A DNA stretch of 64,000 nucleotides from CAADGN01 sp035443945 (lineage in GTDB: Bacteria > Planctomycetota > Phycisphaerae > Phycisphaerales > UBA1924). The notes beneath the pieces are model-generated. The model made no database searches, had not been told where the DNA came from, and saw only the letters and a list, made by a program, of their open reading frames with translations. The stretch spans positions 1-64,000 of the forward strand of contig DAOMNQ010000011.1 in the NCBI GenBank assembly GCA_035443945.1. Direction: 5' to 3'. The translations under genes and the position numbers were made by a program. Below, piece after piece: positions 42,924 through 51,644 of the stretch (positions are counted from its first letter, which is position 1; each line of letters begins with the position of its first letter).

Positions 42924-44561
42924 TTACGCAGCGGCCCTCGTGACCGCCACCGAACGCGACGCCGCCTCGTGTTGCGCCACCAGCCGATCGAACTCCGAAA
43001 AGTCCAGCGTCAGGAACAGCGGCGCCAACTCCGGATCGAACTGCGTCCCCGCGCACCGACGGATCTCCTCGAACACCCGCTCGCGCGCCATCGCCGGACG
43101 GTACGAGCGGTTCGAACTCATCGCGTCGAAGGTGTCGGCCAGAGCCATGATCCGCGCAACCAGCGGAATCCTGTCCCCCTCCAGACCGTGCGGGTACCCC
43201 CGCCCGTCCCACCGCTCGTGGTGCGAGAGCACGCCGGGCAGCACGTCGTCGAGTTGAGGGATGCCCTTGAGAATGTCGTACCCGATCACCGGGTGCTGGC
43301 GGATCAGCCCGAACTCCGCTTCCGTCAGCCGCCCTTCCTTGCACAGCACCGACTCGGGAACCCCGATCTTCCCCACGTCGTGAACCAGCCCCGTGATGTG
43401 CACACGCTCCGCCTGTTGCTGCGTGAAGCCAACAAGACGCGACAACTCCGTCGCAAGGTGCGCCACCCGCTCCGAGTGGCCGCAGGTGTACCGGTCCTTG
43501 GCGTCGATCGCCGCCGTCATCGCCTGCAGCGAGCCCAGGAACAGCGCGTTCTGCTCGTTCAGCAGCGAGACGTTCTCGAAGAACGTGCCCAGAAACGCCG
43601 ACGCCGTCGCGATCAACTGCGTGTCGTAACTGCTCACCTGCGGGTCGTCGCCGCCCTTGTCGCCCGTGAAGAGCGCCGCCGTGAGCCGGGATCCACCCGC
43701 GATCGGCTGCACGACCATCTGCGCGCCGCACGCCAGCGGGCGATCGGCGCTCGAACTGGCGATGCAGGCCCCGGCGTCCGGCGACAGGCTCTCCACGAAC
43801 TCCTCGATCATCGCCCTGAACGCCATCGCATCGCACGACGGCTTGCCCGCGACGAAGATCGAGTCGGCGATCGAGCCAGGAAGGCGGGACTGCTTCAGCG
43901 TCCGCACCGCCACCCAGCCGAACTCCGTCGTCTGCTGCAACTGCTCGATCGCCAGCCGCACGAACCGCTCCGGGTCCTGGAGGTCGCTCATCGAGTTACC
44001 GAGCGTGTACAGCAACTCGATGTGCTCGTAGGCATCGGTCAGGTGGCGGGTGAAGCCCCCGATGGTCCGCTCGCTCTCGTGCTGACGGTTCAGGTCGTTC
44101 AGCATCCAGTCGAGCACCGGCACCGTCCGGTCGATCTCCGCCGCGGAGAACGTCGCCAGCCGGCCGACCGCGCTCCGTGCCGCGGCCTTGTCCGATTGCG
44201 AAGCGGCGCACACCGCCTCGAACTCCGGCGTCACCAGGGCCTCGGGCGTCAGGAACATGAACGCCGTGTACCCACGCCGATGTCCCCGGATCGTCTCGAC
44301 CGACGGCACGACGTAGCACCCCGAGAACATCTCGAGTCGCTCCGGAGTCTCCTGGTCGTTCCAGCGGCGGACCGCGTCGGCCAGCATCCGGCACATCACG
44401 CTGCTGCGCAGCCACACGCCCGCAAGCCCCGTCTGGTTCGCTTCGTCGATCACCACGCCCGACGTATCAAGCCGCCAGACCGGAAGCCCGAGCGCACGGC
44501 ATCGCTCGCGCAGTTTCATCTGCGGGGCGTCGTTCGGTTCGGCTGGAAGCGCGTGATTCAT
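42924..44561 (-). CDS. HD-GYP domain protein with GAF-like middle region
   Basis: HD-GYP proteins hydrolyse cyclic di-GMP. The C-terminal domain has all main motifs: H362 in GHSERVAH, H394-D395 in GLVHDVGKIG, RQHPVIGYDIL, HHERWDGRGYP with GYP at 455-457, and the NRSYRPAMA segment. The middle (about 170-335) is GAF-like and the N-terminus (1-165) is unassigned. No membrane helix is seen, so it is cytosolic. Its start overlaps the stop of the upstream response regulator (ATGA), suggesting they form one unit. It likely lowers c-di-GMP, which would favour motility. Confidence 0.9.
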   Translation of the reverse strand: MNHALPAEPNDAPQMKLRERCRALGLPVWRLDTSGVVIDEANQTGLAGVWLRSSVMCRMLADAVRRWNDQETPERLEMFSGCYVVPSVETIRGHRRGYTAFMFLTPEALVTPEFEAVCAASQSDKAAARSAVGRLATFSAAEIDRTVPVLDWMLNDLNRQHESERTIGGFTRHLTDAYEHIELLYTLGNSMSDLQDPERFVRLAIEQLQQTTEFGWVAVRTLKQSRLPGSIADSIFVAGKPSCDAMAFRAMIEEFVESLSPDAGACIASSSADRPLACGAQMVVQPIAGGSRLTAALFTGDKGGDDPQVSSYDTQLIATASAFLGTFFENVSLLNEQNALFLGSLQAMTAAIDAKDRYTCGHSERVAHLATELSRLVGFTQQQAERVHITGLVHDVGKIGVPESVLCKEGRLTEAEFGLIRQHPVIGYDILKGIPQLDDVLPGVLSHHERWDGRGYPHGLEGDRIPLVARIMALADTFDAMSSNRSYRPAMARERVFEEIRRCAGTQFDPELAPLFLTLDFSEFDRLVAQHEAASRSVAVTRAAA

Positions 44562-44968
44562 GCGACGTTGCGAAGCCTCGAAGTCTCAGGCACCGAGCCG
44601 CGTCCCAGGAACTCCTCGACGCGGCGCAGAATGTCGCGAGCGCTGAAGGGCTTGCTGAGAACCACGCGGATGTTCGTCGCCCTCAGTTCGCTCTCGTCCA
44701 GAACGTACCCCCGCGCCGTGAGCATCAGCACCGGCGTCTCCGCAGTACGCTCGTCCGCACGCAACTGGGTCGCCAACTCAATCCCGCTCATGTACGGCAT
44801 CTGCAGGTCCGTGATCACGAGGTCAGGCCGGTGCTTCAGCGCGAGTGTCAGGGCCTCTTCCCCGTCCCGCGCCACGACGGTCGCATACCCCGCCGCACGC
44901 AGTTTCATCCCCACCACGTGCGTGATATGGGCCTCATCGTCGGCCAGCAGGATCGTTTGCTGCGTCAT
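44558..44968 (-). CDS. Single-domain response regulator
   Basis: A 136-residue receiver domain with ILLADDEAHITHVVGMKLRA (acidic pair), phospho-accepting Asp in DLVITDLQMPYMSG, Thr in LMLTARG and Lys in VLSKPFSARDI. No output domain. It probably presents the phosphoryl group to the HD-GYP protein encoded immediately downstream on the same strand (translational overlap). The cognate kinase is not in the window. The region upstream, 44969-45169, is a divergent promoter gap with scpB. Confidence 0.92.
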   Translation of the reverse strand: MTQQTILLADDEAHITHVVGMKLRAAGYATVVARDGEEALTLALKHRPDLVITDLQMPYMSGIELATQLRADERTAETPVLMLTARGYVLDESELRATNIRVVLSKPFSARDILRRVEEFLGRGSVPETSRLRNVA

Positions 44969-45169
44969 CGTCGTGCGTCCCCGAAGAGTCTCGGACAGAG
45001 CAGGCCGCCGGCATGGGCCTGCCTCCCCGGTCGGCCTCATCGCCGGCAGCATCGACCCCGGACAACGGGGGCTTGAGCCTTCCCCCCGCTCCCCGATCGC
45101 TACGGCGCACGGATCGGAGGGTTGCGCCATTCTCGGACGCCGACGGCCGTTGCGTGGTACGATCCCGTG

Positions 45170-45799
45170 ATGCCGAACGCCCTTGAACACGAGGCCGGAA
45201 ACCCCGCGACCGACGCCCCCGCTGCGCCGCCCCACGCCCTTGCCGCTCCCCTCGAGGCCGTCCTCATGAGCGCGGATCGGCCCGTACCGGGGCGGCGCCT
45301 CGCCGAGACGCTCGCCCTCGTCACCGACGGCGCGGAGTCGCGCGACGTGTCGCGCGCGGAGAGCGTCGTTCGCGCCTGCGTCGAGTCTCTCAACGCCGAA
45401 TATGAACGCGCCGGCCGTGCCTTCCGCATCGAGTCCGTCGCAGGTGGCTACAGATTCATGACGCTCCCGCTGCACGCGGGAGTCGTCTCGCGGTTCCACG
45501 GCGCTCGCGCCTCCTCGCGCCTCAGCCGCGCAGCGCTCGAAACCCTCGCCGTCATTGCCTATCGACAGCCGGTCACTCGCGCGGAAGTGGAAGCCATCCG
45601 AGGCGTCGCCTGCGGCGAGGTCCTCCGCACACTCCTCGAACGCCGACTCATCGCCATCACAGGCCGCGCCGAGGAACTGGGCCGACCCATGCTCTACGGC
45701 ACCAGCCGACAGTTCCTCGACGCCTTCGGCCTCTCGTCGATCAAGGACCTCCCGACCGTCGCGGAACTCAACTTCGATGCCACCGACGGGGGCGCGTGA
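45170..45799 (+). CDS. scpB: Chromosome segregation and condensation protein ScpB
   Basis: ScpB joins ScpA and the SMC ATPase in the condensin complex. The product has two winged-helix domains: ALAAPLEAVLMSADRPVPGRRL ... LNAEYERAGRAFRIESVAGG, then LSRAALETLAVIAYRQPVTRA, EIRGVACGEVLRTLLERRL. ATG 45170 is chosen by domain start. scpA is not next to it. The gene is followed by the DUF58 gene after 10 bp. Confidence 0.94.
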   Translation: MPNALEHEAGNPATDAPAAPPHALAAPLEAVLMSADRPVPGRRLAETLALVTDGAESRDVSRAESVVRACVESLNAEYERAGRAFRIESVAGGYRFMTLPLHAGVVSRFHGARASSRLSRAALETLAVIAYRQPVTRAEVEAIRGVACGEVLRTLLERRLIAITGRAEELGRPMLYGTSRQFLDAFGLSSIKDLPTVAELNFDATDGGA

Positions 45800-45809
45800 G
45801 GCGCGGGCG

Positions 45810-47012
45810 GTGATCGCACACCCGAAACATGCCGGACCGCTCCCGGCGGTGCGCCGCCGATATCACCTCCACCTTCCCGGCGTGGTCTACGCCGCCGTCG
45901 CGGTCTTCACCGCCGTCGGCGCGATCAACAGCCAGAACAACCTCCTCTTCTGGCTCTTCGGCGTCGCAGTGGCAGGACTGATCCTCTCAGGCTTCGTCTC
46001 CGGCTCCGCTCTCATGGGCGTGCAGGTCGAACGCGAGCCGATCGCCGAGAGCGCGGTCGGGGGCGCGGTCGTCATCCGCTACACCGTGCGGAACCGCAAC
46101 CGGTTCGTTCCGGCCTGCGCGCTCACGATCACGGAGTCGCAGGCCGTCCGACGCGGGCACGCAGCCCCGACCTGGACGGCCCACCTCCCCCAGCCCATGG
46201 CGTTCGTTGCACATGTCGGGCCGAGGCAGGCCGTACACGCCGAAGCCATCGTCTCCCCGACTCGACGCGGAGAGGCCACCTTCTCGCGGATCACGGTCTC
46301 CAGTGCCTTCCCCTTCGGGCTTACCCGCAAGAGCGTGACCTTCGAGCAGCCCCAGGGTGCCATCGTCCATCCCTCGCCCGCCCCAATCCGCCACGGACTT
46401 CTCCGAACACTCAGACCGCGCGGCGATGGCAACGCGGCTGCGCTCCGCTCCGCGGGCGTCGGCGGTGAGTACTACGGCCTGCGCGAATACTCGCCCGGCG
46501 ACAGCCACCGCCTCATCGCCTGGCGGGCGTCCGCTCGCACAGGGCAACTGGTCGTGCGGCAGACTTCACGCCCCGCTCCCAGGCGGCTCTGGATCGTGCT
46601 CGACCTCGCACCCGAGACCGAGTCACATGAGACCGCCGACCCATTGCGAGAGGAAGCTGTCAGCCTCGCCGCAGGAGTCGCCACCGCCGCCTTCGAGTAC
46701 GGATACGCCGTCGGGCTTTCCATCGGCGGGCGGGGCACCCGCCTCGCCGCCCGATCAGGAAGGAGCGCGCTCCGGGCGCTCCTCACCGAACTCGCCCTCT
46801 TCGACGCGCCGTCCTTGTCGCCGCCCGGCGGGCAACCGGCCGCTCCCCCGCCGGGGAGGTCGGACGCCTTCGTCGTCATCAGCGAGCGAAACGCGCCCGG
46901 ACTTCTCATGCCCGGAGGCGCAATGAAACTCAGCGCCGACAAGCCTGAGGCGTGGATCGCATCCGGAGCCGGGCAGAAGGCTCAATCGCCCGACGGAGTA
47001 CCCGGGCAATGA
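45810..47012 (+). CDS. DUF58 protein
   Basis: The 400-residue protein has two N-terminal membrane helices (about 25-65), a beta-sandwich region (about 70-190) and the DUF58 core, GGEYYGLREYSPGDSHRLIAWRASARTGQLVVRQ. DUF58 proteins accompany MoxR ATPases and transglutaminase-type genes; they are thought to help assemble surface complexes. MoxR itself is not seen here. GTG 45810 is the first plausible start after scpB. The stop overlaps the next gene (ATGA). Confidence 0.85.
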   Translation: MIAHPKHAGPLPAVRRRYHLHLPGVVYAAVAVFTAVGAINSQNNLLFWLFGVAVAGLILSGFVSGSALMGVQVEREPIAESAVGGAVVIRYTVRNRNRFVPACALTITESQAVRRGHAAPTWTAHLPQPMAFVAHVGPRQAVHAEAIVSPTRRGEATFSRITVSSAFPFGLTRKSVTFEQPQGAIVHPSPAPIRHGLLRTLRPRGDGNAAALRSAGVGGEYYGLREYSPGDSHRLIAWRASARTGQLVVRQTSRPAPRRLWIVLDLAPETESHETADPLREEAVSLAAGVATAAFEYGYAVGLSIGGRGTRLAARSGRSALRALLTELALFDAPSLSPPGGQPAAPPPGRSDAFVVISERNAPGLLMPGGAMKLSADKPEAWIASGAGQKAQSPDGVPGQ

Positions 47013-49276
47013 CGCAACATCGCGTCCGGCCATCACCCGTTGTGGTCACGGCGCTCCTCGCCGTGGCGGCATGGGGTTCAGCCTCGGGAGATGCCGTCCG
47101 CGCAGCCGGCGTCGCTGCCTGCCTGATCGTGTTCGGACTCGCCACAGGCGGCGTCGGCGGCCGGATGCCCCCTCGATGGCTGGTGAACTCGCTCGTGCTC
47201 CTCGCCATCCTCGACGCCGTCAGAGTCGCGCTCGAGCGCTCGCTCGGTGTTGACGAGTTCGCTCGGTTCCTCCTTTGGGTGCTCATCATCAAGATGCTCG
47301 ACCGCCGCAGACCCAGAGACGAGGCGCAACTCCTTTCCCTGAGCGTGTCTCTCGCCTTCGGCGCGGCGCTCACCAGCAACAGCCTCGCCACAGGGCTACT
47401 CCTCCTCGCCATGCTGCCCACACTCGGCGCCGCTGTCATGCGCCACCAGATCGCCTCGGCCGCGGAGCGCGTCGCCGACTCCCGGCGCCGAGCGCTCAAC
47501 GAGCGCGCCGACGCCCCGGAGGTCGGTCTCGTCGCCGGGAGGCAGTTCCGCCGCGACCTGCGAAGGCTCAACACCATCTGTGTCGCGGGTGTGTGCCTGC
47601 TCAGTGCTGGCGTCTTCGTCCTCATGCCCCGAGGAATCGGAATGGACCGATTCGGCCGATGGGGGAACGCAGGCGTCGGCCGCGTCACAGGCTTCTCCAG
47701 CAAGGTCGACGTAGGACTCGGAGGACTCATCTCCGAATCCCAGACACCGGTGCTCGACCTGACCGTCTTCGACGCACACCGCGGCGTCCGGCTCGGCGGC
47801 GAGGGAGAGGTCTTCTACCTTCGCGGCGCCGCACTCGAGACCTACACCGGACGAGCGTGGATTGTCGGAGCGCAGCCCGAACCCGCGGCCGAACAGTCAG
47901 GCACCCTCCCCGCCGGCGCTCGCCAGGAACTCGGCGCGGGCGGCGCGGAGCGGGAGACACGCCTCAGCATCACCATACGCAACGCCCCACCAGGACCGAG
48001 CCACCTCTTCACCAACTGGCGCCCGCTCACCGTGACCGTCCTCGACGGCGGGCGAGTGTCGTACAACTCCCACACCGGCGTCGTCATGCGCGACGGCCAG
48101 GGGGGAAAGTTCCGATACGAAGTCGAGTGCGGACGCCCCCGGCAACCTCGCGGCGCATTCTGGCGACGCCTCGAAAGGCCCGCATTCCCGGTCGAGGGCG
48201 TACGCCGACGGGCGATCGACATCGTCGAAGCCGCCGGCATCGAAACGGACGAAACCGGAAACGTCCCGCTCAACCGCATGCGCGAGGCCGCCATCGCAAT
48301 TCGAACCGAACTCCGAACACGGTACTCCTACACCCTCGATTCCGCGCCACCCCCCCCGGGAGCCGACCCCATCGAGCACTTCCTCTCGGTGTCTCGCGCC
48401 GGACACTGCGAGCACTTCGCATCCGCCATGGCCGCCATGTGCCGCAGCGTCGGTATCGACGCACGTGTCATCACGGGCTACGTCGCCGTCGAGTACAGCG
48501 CAGCCACAGGTCACTACATCGTCCGCGAGAGCAACGCGCACGCATGGGTCGAGGTCGAAGAAGGGCCGGGCTACTGGCAAGCCCACGACCCAACCGCCCC
48601 CACCGACCTGCGCCGACTCCACGCCCCGCGGCCCGGCCTGCTCGCACGCGCGTCACGGTTCCTCGACGCCCTCGAGTACGCATGGATCACCTCCGTCGTT
48701 GGGTTCGACAGCTCGTCGCGGTCGTCGCTCTTCGCCTGGGCGGGGTCAGGCGAGAGTCACGCTCCACGACTCTACGACGGGGTCGCAGGCGACTTCGATG
48801 CGCCCGACTGGAAGTGGTGGGGGCGAGTGTTCGGAAACGCGCTCGTCGCCTCGTCCACGGTGCTCGCCGTCGGGATGGGCGTGTCCGCGATCGTCCGCCG
48901 CGTCCGAGCGGCGCGCGCGGCCCGCGCAAAGGCACGCGCCACCATCACCGATCCCGAACTTCGTGCTCGCATCCAACAGGCGTCCTTCTACGCCGATGCC
49001 CTCGTCCTGCTCAACGCCGCGGGGATGGGAAAGCCCGACCATCGACCGCCCGAGTCTCACGCCCGCATTCTCGACCGCACGGACCCAGCGATCGCACACG
49101 AACTCCGCGCGATCGCCTCGCTCTTCTACGTCGCCCGCTTCGGCGGTCGCGGCCTCATGCCGGCCGAACTCGAAGCGGCCCGAGCCGCCCTCTCACGCCT
49201 CCGCCGGCGGATCGCATCCGTCCCAGGGGACGAGCCTGGTTATCCGGATTCTCGCACGATTACACCCACCCCATGA
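47009..49276 (+). CDS. Membrane transglutaminase-like protein
   Basis: A 755-residue membrane protein. The first ~190 residues hold about six hydrophobic helices (for example VVTALLAVAAWGSAS, WLVNSLVLLAILDAVRVAL). The extracytoplasmic part contains a transglutaminase core with a complete catalytic triad: Cys467 in AGHCEHFASAM, His511 in SNAHAWVEV and Asp527 in AHDPTA. Another membrane helix lies near 610. Proteins of this build, next to DUF58 genes, are thought to modify or process surface proteins. It forms an operon with the upstream DUF58 gene. Confidence 0.88.
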   Translation: MTQHRVRPSPVVVTALLAVAAWGSASGDAVRAAGVAACLIVFGLATGGVGGRMPPRWLVNSLVLLAILDAVRVALERSLGVDEFARFLLWVLIIKMLDRRRPRDEAQLLSLSVSLAFGAALTSNSLATGLLLLAMLPTLGAAVMRHQIASAAERVADSRRRALNERADAPEVGLVAGRQFRRDLRRLNTICVAGVCLLSAGVFVLMPRGIGMDRFGRWGNAGVGRVTGFSSKVDVGLGGLISESQTPVLDLTVFDAHRGVRLGGEGEVFYLRGAALETYTGRAWIVGAQPEPAAEQSGTLPAGARQELGAGGAERETRLSITIRNAPPGPSHLFTNWRPLTVTVLDGGRVSYNSHTGVVMRDGQGGKFRYEVECGRPRQPRGAFWRRLERPAFPVEGVRRRAIDIVEAAGIETDETGNVPLNRMREAAIAIRTELRTRYSYTLDSAPPPPGADPIEHFLSVSRAGHCEHFASAMAAMCRSVGIDARVITGYVAVEYSAATGHYIVRESNAHAWVEVEEGPGYWQAHDPTAPTDLRRLHAPRPGLLARASRFLDALEYAWITSVVGFDSSSRSSLFAWAGSGESHAPRLYDGVAGDFDAPDWKWWGRVFGNALVASSTVLAVGMGVSAIVRRVRAARAARAKARATITDPELRARIQQASFYADALVLLNAAGMGKPDHRPPESHARILDRTDPAIAHELRAIASLFYVARFGGRGLMPAELEAARAALSRLRRRIASVPGDEPGYPDSRTITPTP

Positions 49277-49368
49277 CCCTTCCAGCGCCCTGACCCGCAA
49301 ACCACGCTCAAGCGGTGCACCGGACCGGTCGATGCCCTCACCGGCTCTCGGATTTCAGCGAGGTGGAC

Positions 49369-50223
49369 GTGCCCCCCAACCGATCCAGGACCGAACGCTG
49401 GCGCGACAGCATCGAGCAGGTGCGCCAGCGAGGCGGCGCGCTCGAAATCACGCTCGCACGCGCCGCCGACGACTCCCCGCTCAAGGGCGCATCCGGCGCG
49501 GACCTCGTCTGGCGCGTACGCCTGCTCGACATCCGCGACGATCATCTGCTCGTCGAGCAGCCCGCCGCCGCCGGACGAGTCGTCCGACTTCACGCCGATC
49601 TCGCACTCATCGGGGCATTCTCCATCGGGCAGAACCGCTGGATGTTCCACTCGCACACCCTCGGCGACGAGCCGCGCGGCGGCCTCCGGCTCGCACTCCC
49701 CACACGCGTCGAACGATGCCAGCGACGCTCATTCTTCCGAATCTCAACCGCCGAACTCTCCCTCCCACGCGTCGAGTGCTGGCCCCTCCTCGACCCCATG
49801 ACCGTCGCCCCCGCCGAGATCGCAAACCGCGACCAGGTCCTCCGCCTCGCCTCCTCGGGAGCAAGTGCCGACGGGCCGACGCCCATCGACGATGCGCTCC
49901 TGCCCGAAGTCGGCCCGGGATTCTCCGCAAGCCTCCTCAACGTCTCCGGCGGCGGCATCGGCCTGCTCGTCGAGCCGGACAACGCCCAGTCCCTCCAACG
50001 TTCAAACTACCTCTGGATGCGAGCCGACCTGCGCCCTCACGTCCCCGCCCCCATCGCCATGACCGGTCGCGTCGCCCACTGCCACACCGACAGCACCGGA
50101 CGCATTCACGCCGGCATCGCCTTCGAGTTCGGCTTCAACGCCGGACACCGCGAGTTCGTCGTCGAGCAGGTCGGACGCTGCGTCGCCGCGCTCCTCGCGG
50201 GCGCCCGCAGAGCCGCCGCGTGA
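49369..50223 (+). CDS. YcgR-like PilZ protein (flagellar brake type)
   Basis: A 284-residue protein with an N-terminal beta-barrel like the PilZN/YcgR domain (EITLARAADDSPLKG, WRVRLLDIRDDHLLVEQPAA) and a C-terminal PilZ domain: RxxxR in RRSFFRIS and NxSxxG in LNVSGGGIGL. YcgR-type proteins bind c-di-GMP and slow the motor. GTG 49369 is preferred to GTG 49315 because of a gagg site. It ends at a convergent junction filled by a heptamer palindrome. Confidence 0.82.
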   Translation: MPPNRSRTERWRDSIEQVRQRGGALEITLARAADDSPLKGASGADLVWRVRLLDIRDDHLLVEQPAAAGRVVRLHADLALIGAFSIGQNRWMFHSHTLGDEPRGGLRLALPTRVERCQRRSFFRISTAELSLPRVECWPLLDPMTVAPAEIANRDQVLRLASSGASADGPTPIDDALLPEVGPGFSASLLNVSGGGIGLLVEPDNAQSLQRSNYLWMRADLRPHVPAPIAMTGRVAHCHTDSTGRIHAGIAFEFGFNAGHREFVVEQVGRCVAALLAGARRAAA

Positions 50224-50227
50224 ACAA

Positions 50228-50293
50228 CAGTGGACATGCCCGAACGCCGCGTCCGCTGATGTCCACTGTCCACTGTCCAGTGTCCACTGTCCG
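50228..50293. repeat. Heptamer word palindrome between convergent genes
   Basis: CAGTGGACAT (50228-50237) is a perfect complement of ATGTCCACTG (50259-50268). From 50260 the right side runs as 7-bp words TGTCCAC, TGTCCAC, TGTCCAG, TGTCCAC, TGTCCG. The element occupies most of the 81 bp between the YcgR-like gene (+) and the lipoprotein gene (-). Confidence 0.9.
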
Positions 50294-50304
50294 AAGGCCC
50301 CGGT

Positions 50305-51102
50305 CTACGGCTTGAATCGCGGCGTCAGGTAACTCTCGGGCCTCTCACGCACGATCAACTGCGCATCCCCGCTCGCCGTGTGCAGCACGATGTCGTTCGA
50401 GCCGCCGTTCAGCGTCGCCGAGATCGCCGTTTGCGAAACCTGCGCCCCCAACAGCACCGTCTCCGGCGCGAAGATCTTCGCCGAGCCGTGCGGCGCGTTC
50501 ATGCTGATCCTCCCCGCAGAGTCCGGCGTCACCACGCACACGATCGTCCCCTCATCCGTGATGAGCCGAACCGGCGCGGCCACTGGGTGGTCCGATCGCA
50601 CCCGAATCCACCCCCCGGGCCTCCCCGCGCCCCCGCTCTCCACGTCCACAGCCCCCGCGACCCCGACAACCTCCACCGGTCCGCCCGCGTTGCGCACCGT
50701 CAGCCCGTCGCAACGCGGCACAAAGATCACGAGGTCCACCGGCTCCCCAGCGCCCCCCTCCGCGGGCGACGCCAGCACGCGGAGCACGCTCCGGCCGTCC
50801 TGGTCCACCGACTCGGCCGCGATCCACGCCTGCGCGTTCTCGCCCTCGGTGGCGACTCGCCCGCCCGTTCGCGTCCGGGCGACCACCACAGGCTCCGCCC
50901 GCCACGAGGTGACCACCACCTTGACCCCACCGTTCTGGTTCTGCACGTCCAGCCCGACCGCAGCCCCAGCCGCCACGGCCGGCCCGGCGATCGCGATCCG
51001 CTTGGACTTCGGGGCCTTGCACCCGCCCAGCGCGGAGAGAGCGACAACGGCCGCCAGGCCGAGCAGCAGCGTGCGGGCGACGAAACGGGGGGGTCGGTTC
51101 AT
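50305..51102 (-). CDS. Putative lipoprotein with a repetitive beta-structure
   Basis: The signal MNRPPRFVARTLLLGLAAVV ends in the lipobox ALGGC. The rest of the 265-residue protein is a series of short strands (LTVRNAGGPVEVVGVAG, VRLITDEGTIVCVV, RISMNAPHGSAKIFAP, NDIVLHTASGDAQLIV), like the beta-helical DUF4097/putative adhesin families. ATG 51102 is set by the signal peptide. Substrate and role are unknown. The gene is read towards the convergent repeat at 50228-50293. Confidence 0.7.
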   Translation of the reverse strand: MNRPPRFVARTLLLGLAAVVALSALGGCKAPKSKRIAIAGPAVAAGAAVGLDVQNQNGGVKVVVTSWRAEPVVVARTRTGGRVATEGENAQAWIAAESVDQDGRSVLRVLASPAEGGAGEPVDLVIFVPRCDGLTVRNAGGPVEVVGVAGAVDVESGGAGRPGGWIRVRSDHPVAAPVRLITDEGTIVCVVTPDSAGRISMNAPHGSAKIFAPETVLLGAQVSQTAISATLNGGSNDIVLHTASGDAQLIVRERPESYLTPRFKP

Positions 51103-51644
51103 GGGGGTTCTCTCGTTCGCAGTCTGATCGCGGGAAACGGGCTTCGACTCCGTCCCAGCGGGTACCGAGTCTATCGGCCGACCGGCCGCGACGGTCCACG
51201 GGCCGTTTCGGAACGAATCCGGCGGATTCACCGGCCGCCCGGAAACCCGGACACCCCCGCCCTGCTAAGATCAGGTTGAGGCCGGGACGATGCCGGCCGC
51301 CCTGAGGATGAAAGAACCGACCGACCCGCGACCGACGGGGTGGGCGGTGCGACGATCGACAAGAACGGCTCTGGCGCGACGGTTCCCCGTCGACCGGGCC
51401 GGAAGGACGCCGGGGATGCTTTTCAGAGGGTGCAGCGCGATGATCGGGTTGTGTGAGTGCCGCACGCGTTGTTTCTCACTCGTGGCGGAGGCCGCGGACT
51501 GAAGGCAGTGGGGGCGTTCCAGACTTCTTGACGATTCCGCTCGCACCGGAAAACCCGGCGGGGTTCCGGCGGCGTCCACGCACGCGGCGCGTCCGTCGCC
51601 CGTCGCGGAACCGCGCCCGAGCGGGGTCGTCAGGAAGGTGGCCC
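51103..51644. other. 542-bp gap upstream of rny with a candidate extended -10 promoter
   Basis: No convincing gene was found here. TGCTAAGAT at 51263-51271 resembles an extended -10 box (TGN-TAAGAT), so rny would have a leader of about 365 nt. A hairpin CCGGAA...TTCCGG lies at 51546-51569, about 75 bp before the rny start. A divergent promoter for the lipoprotein must also lie in the left part. Confidence 0.35.

Noticed and set aside
51290..51502. Small ORF in the rny leader
   Set aside because: It has Arg-rich composition, no ribosome-binding site and no recognisable pattern.
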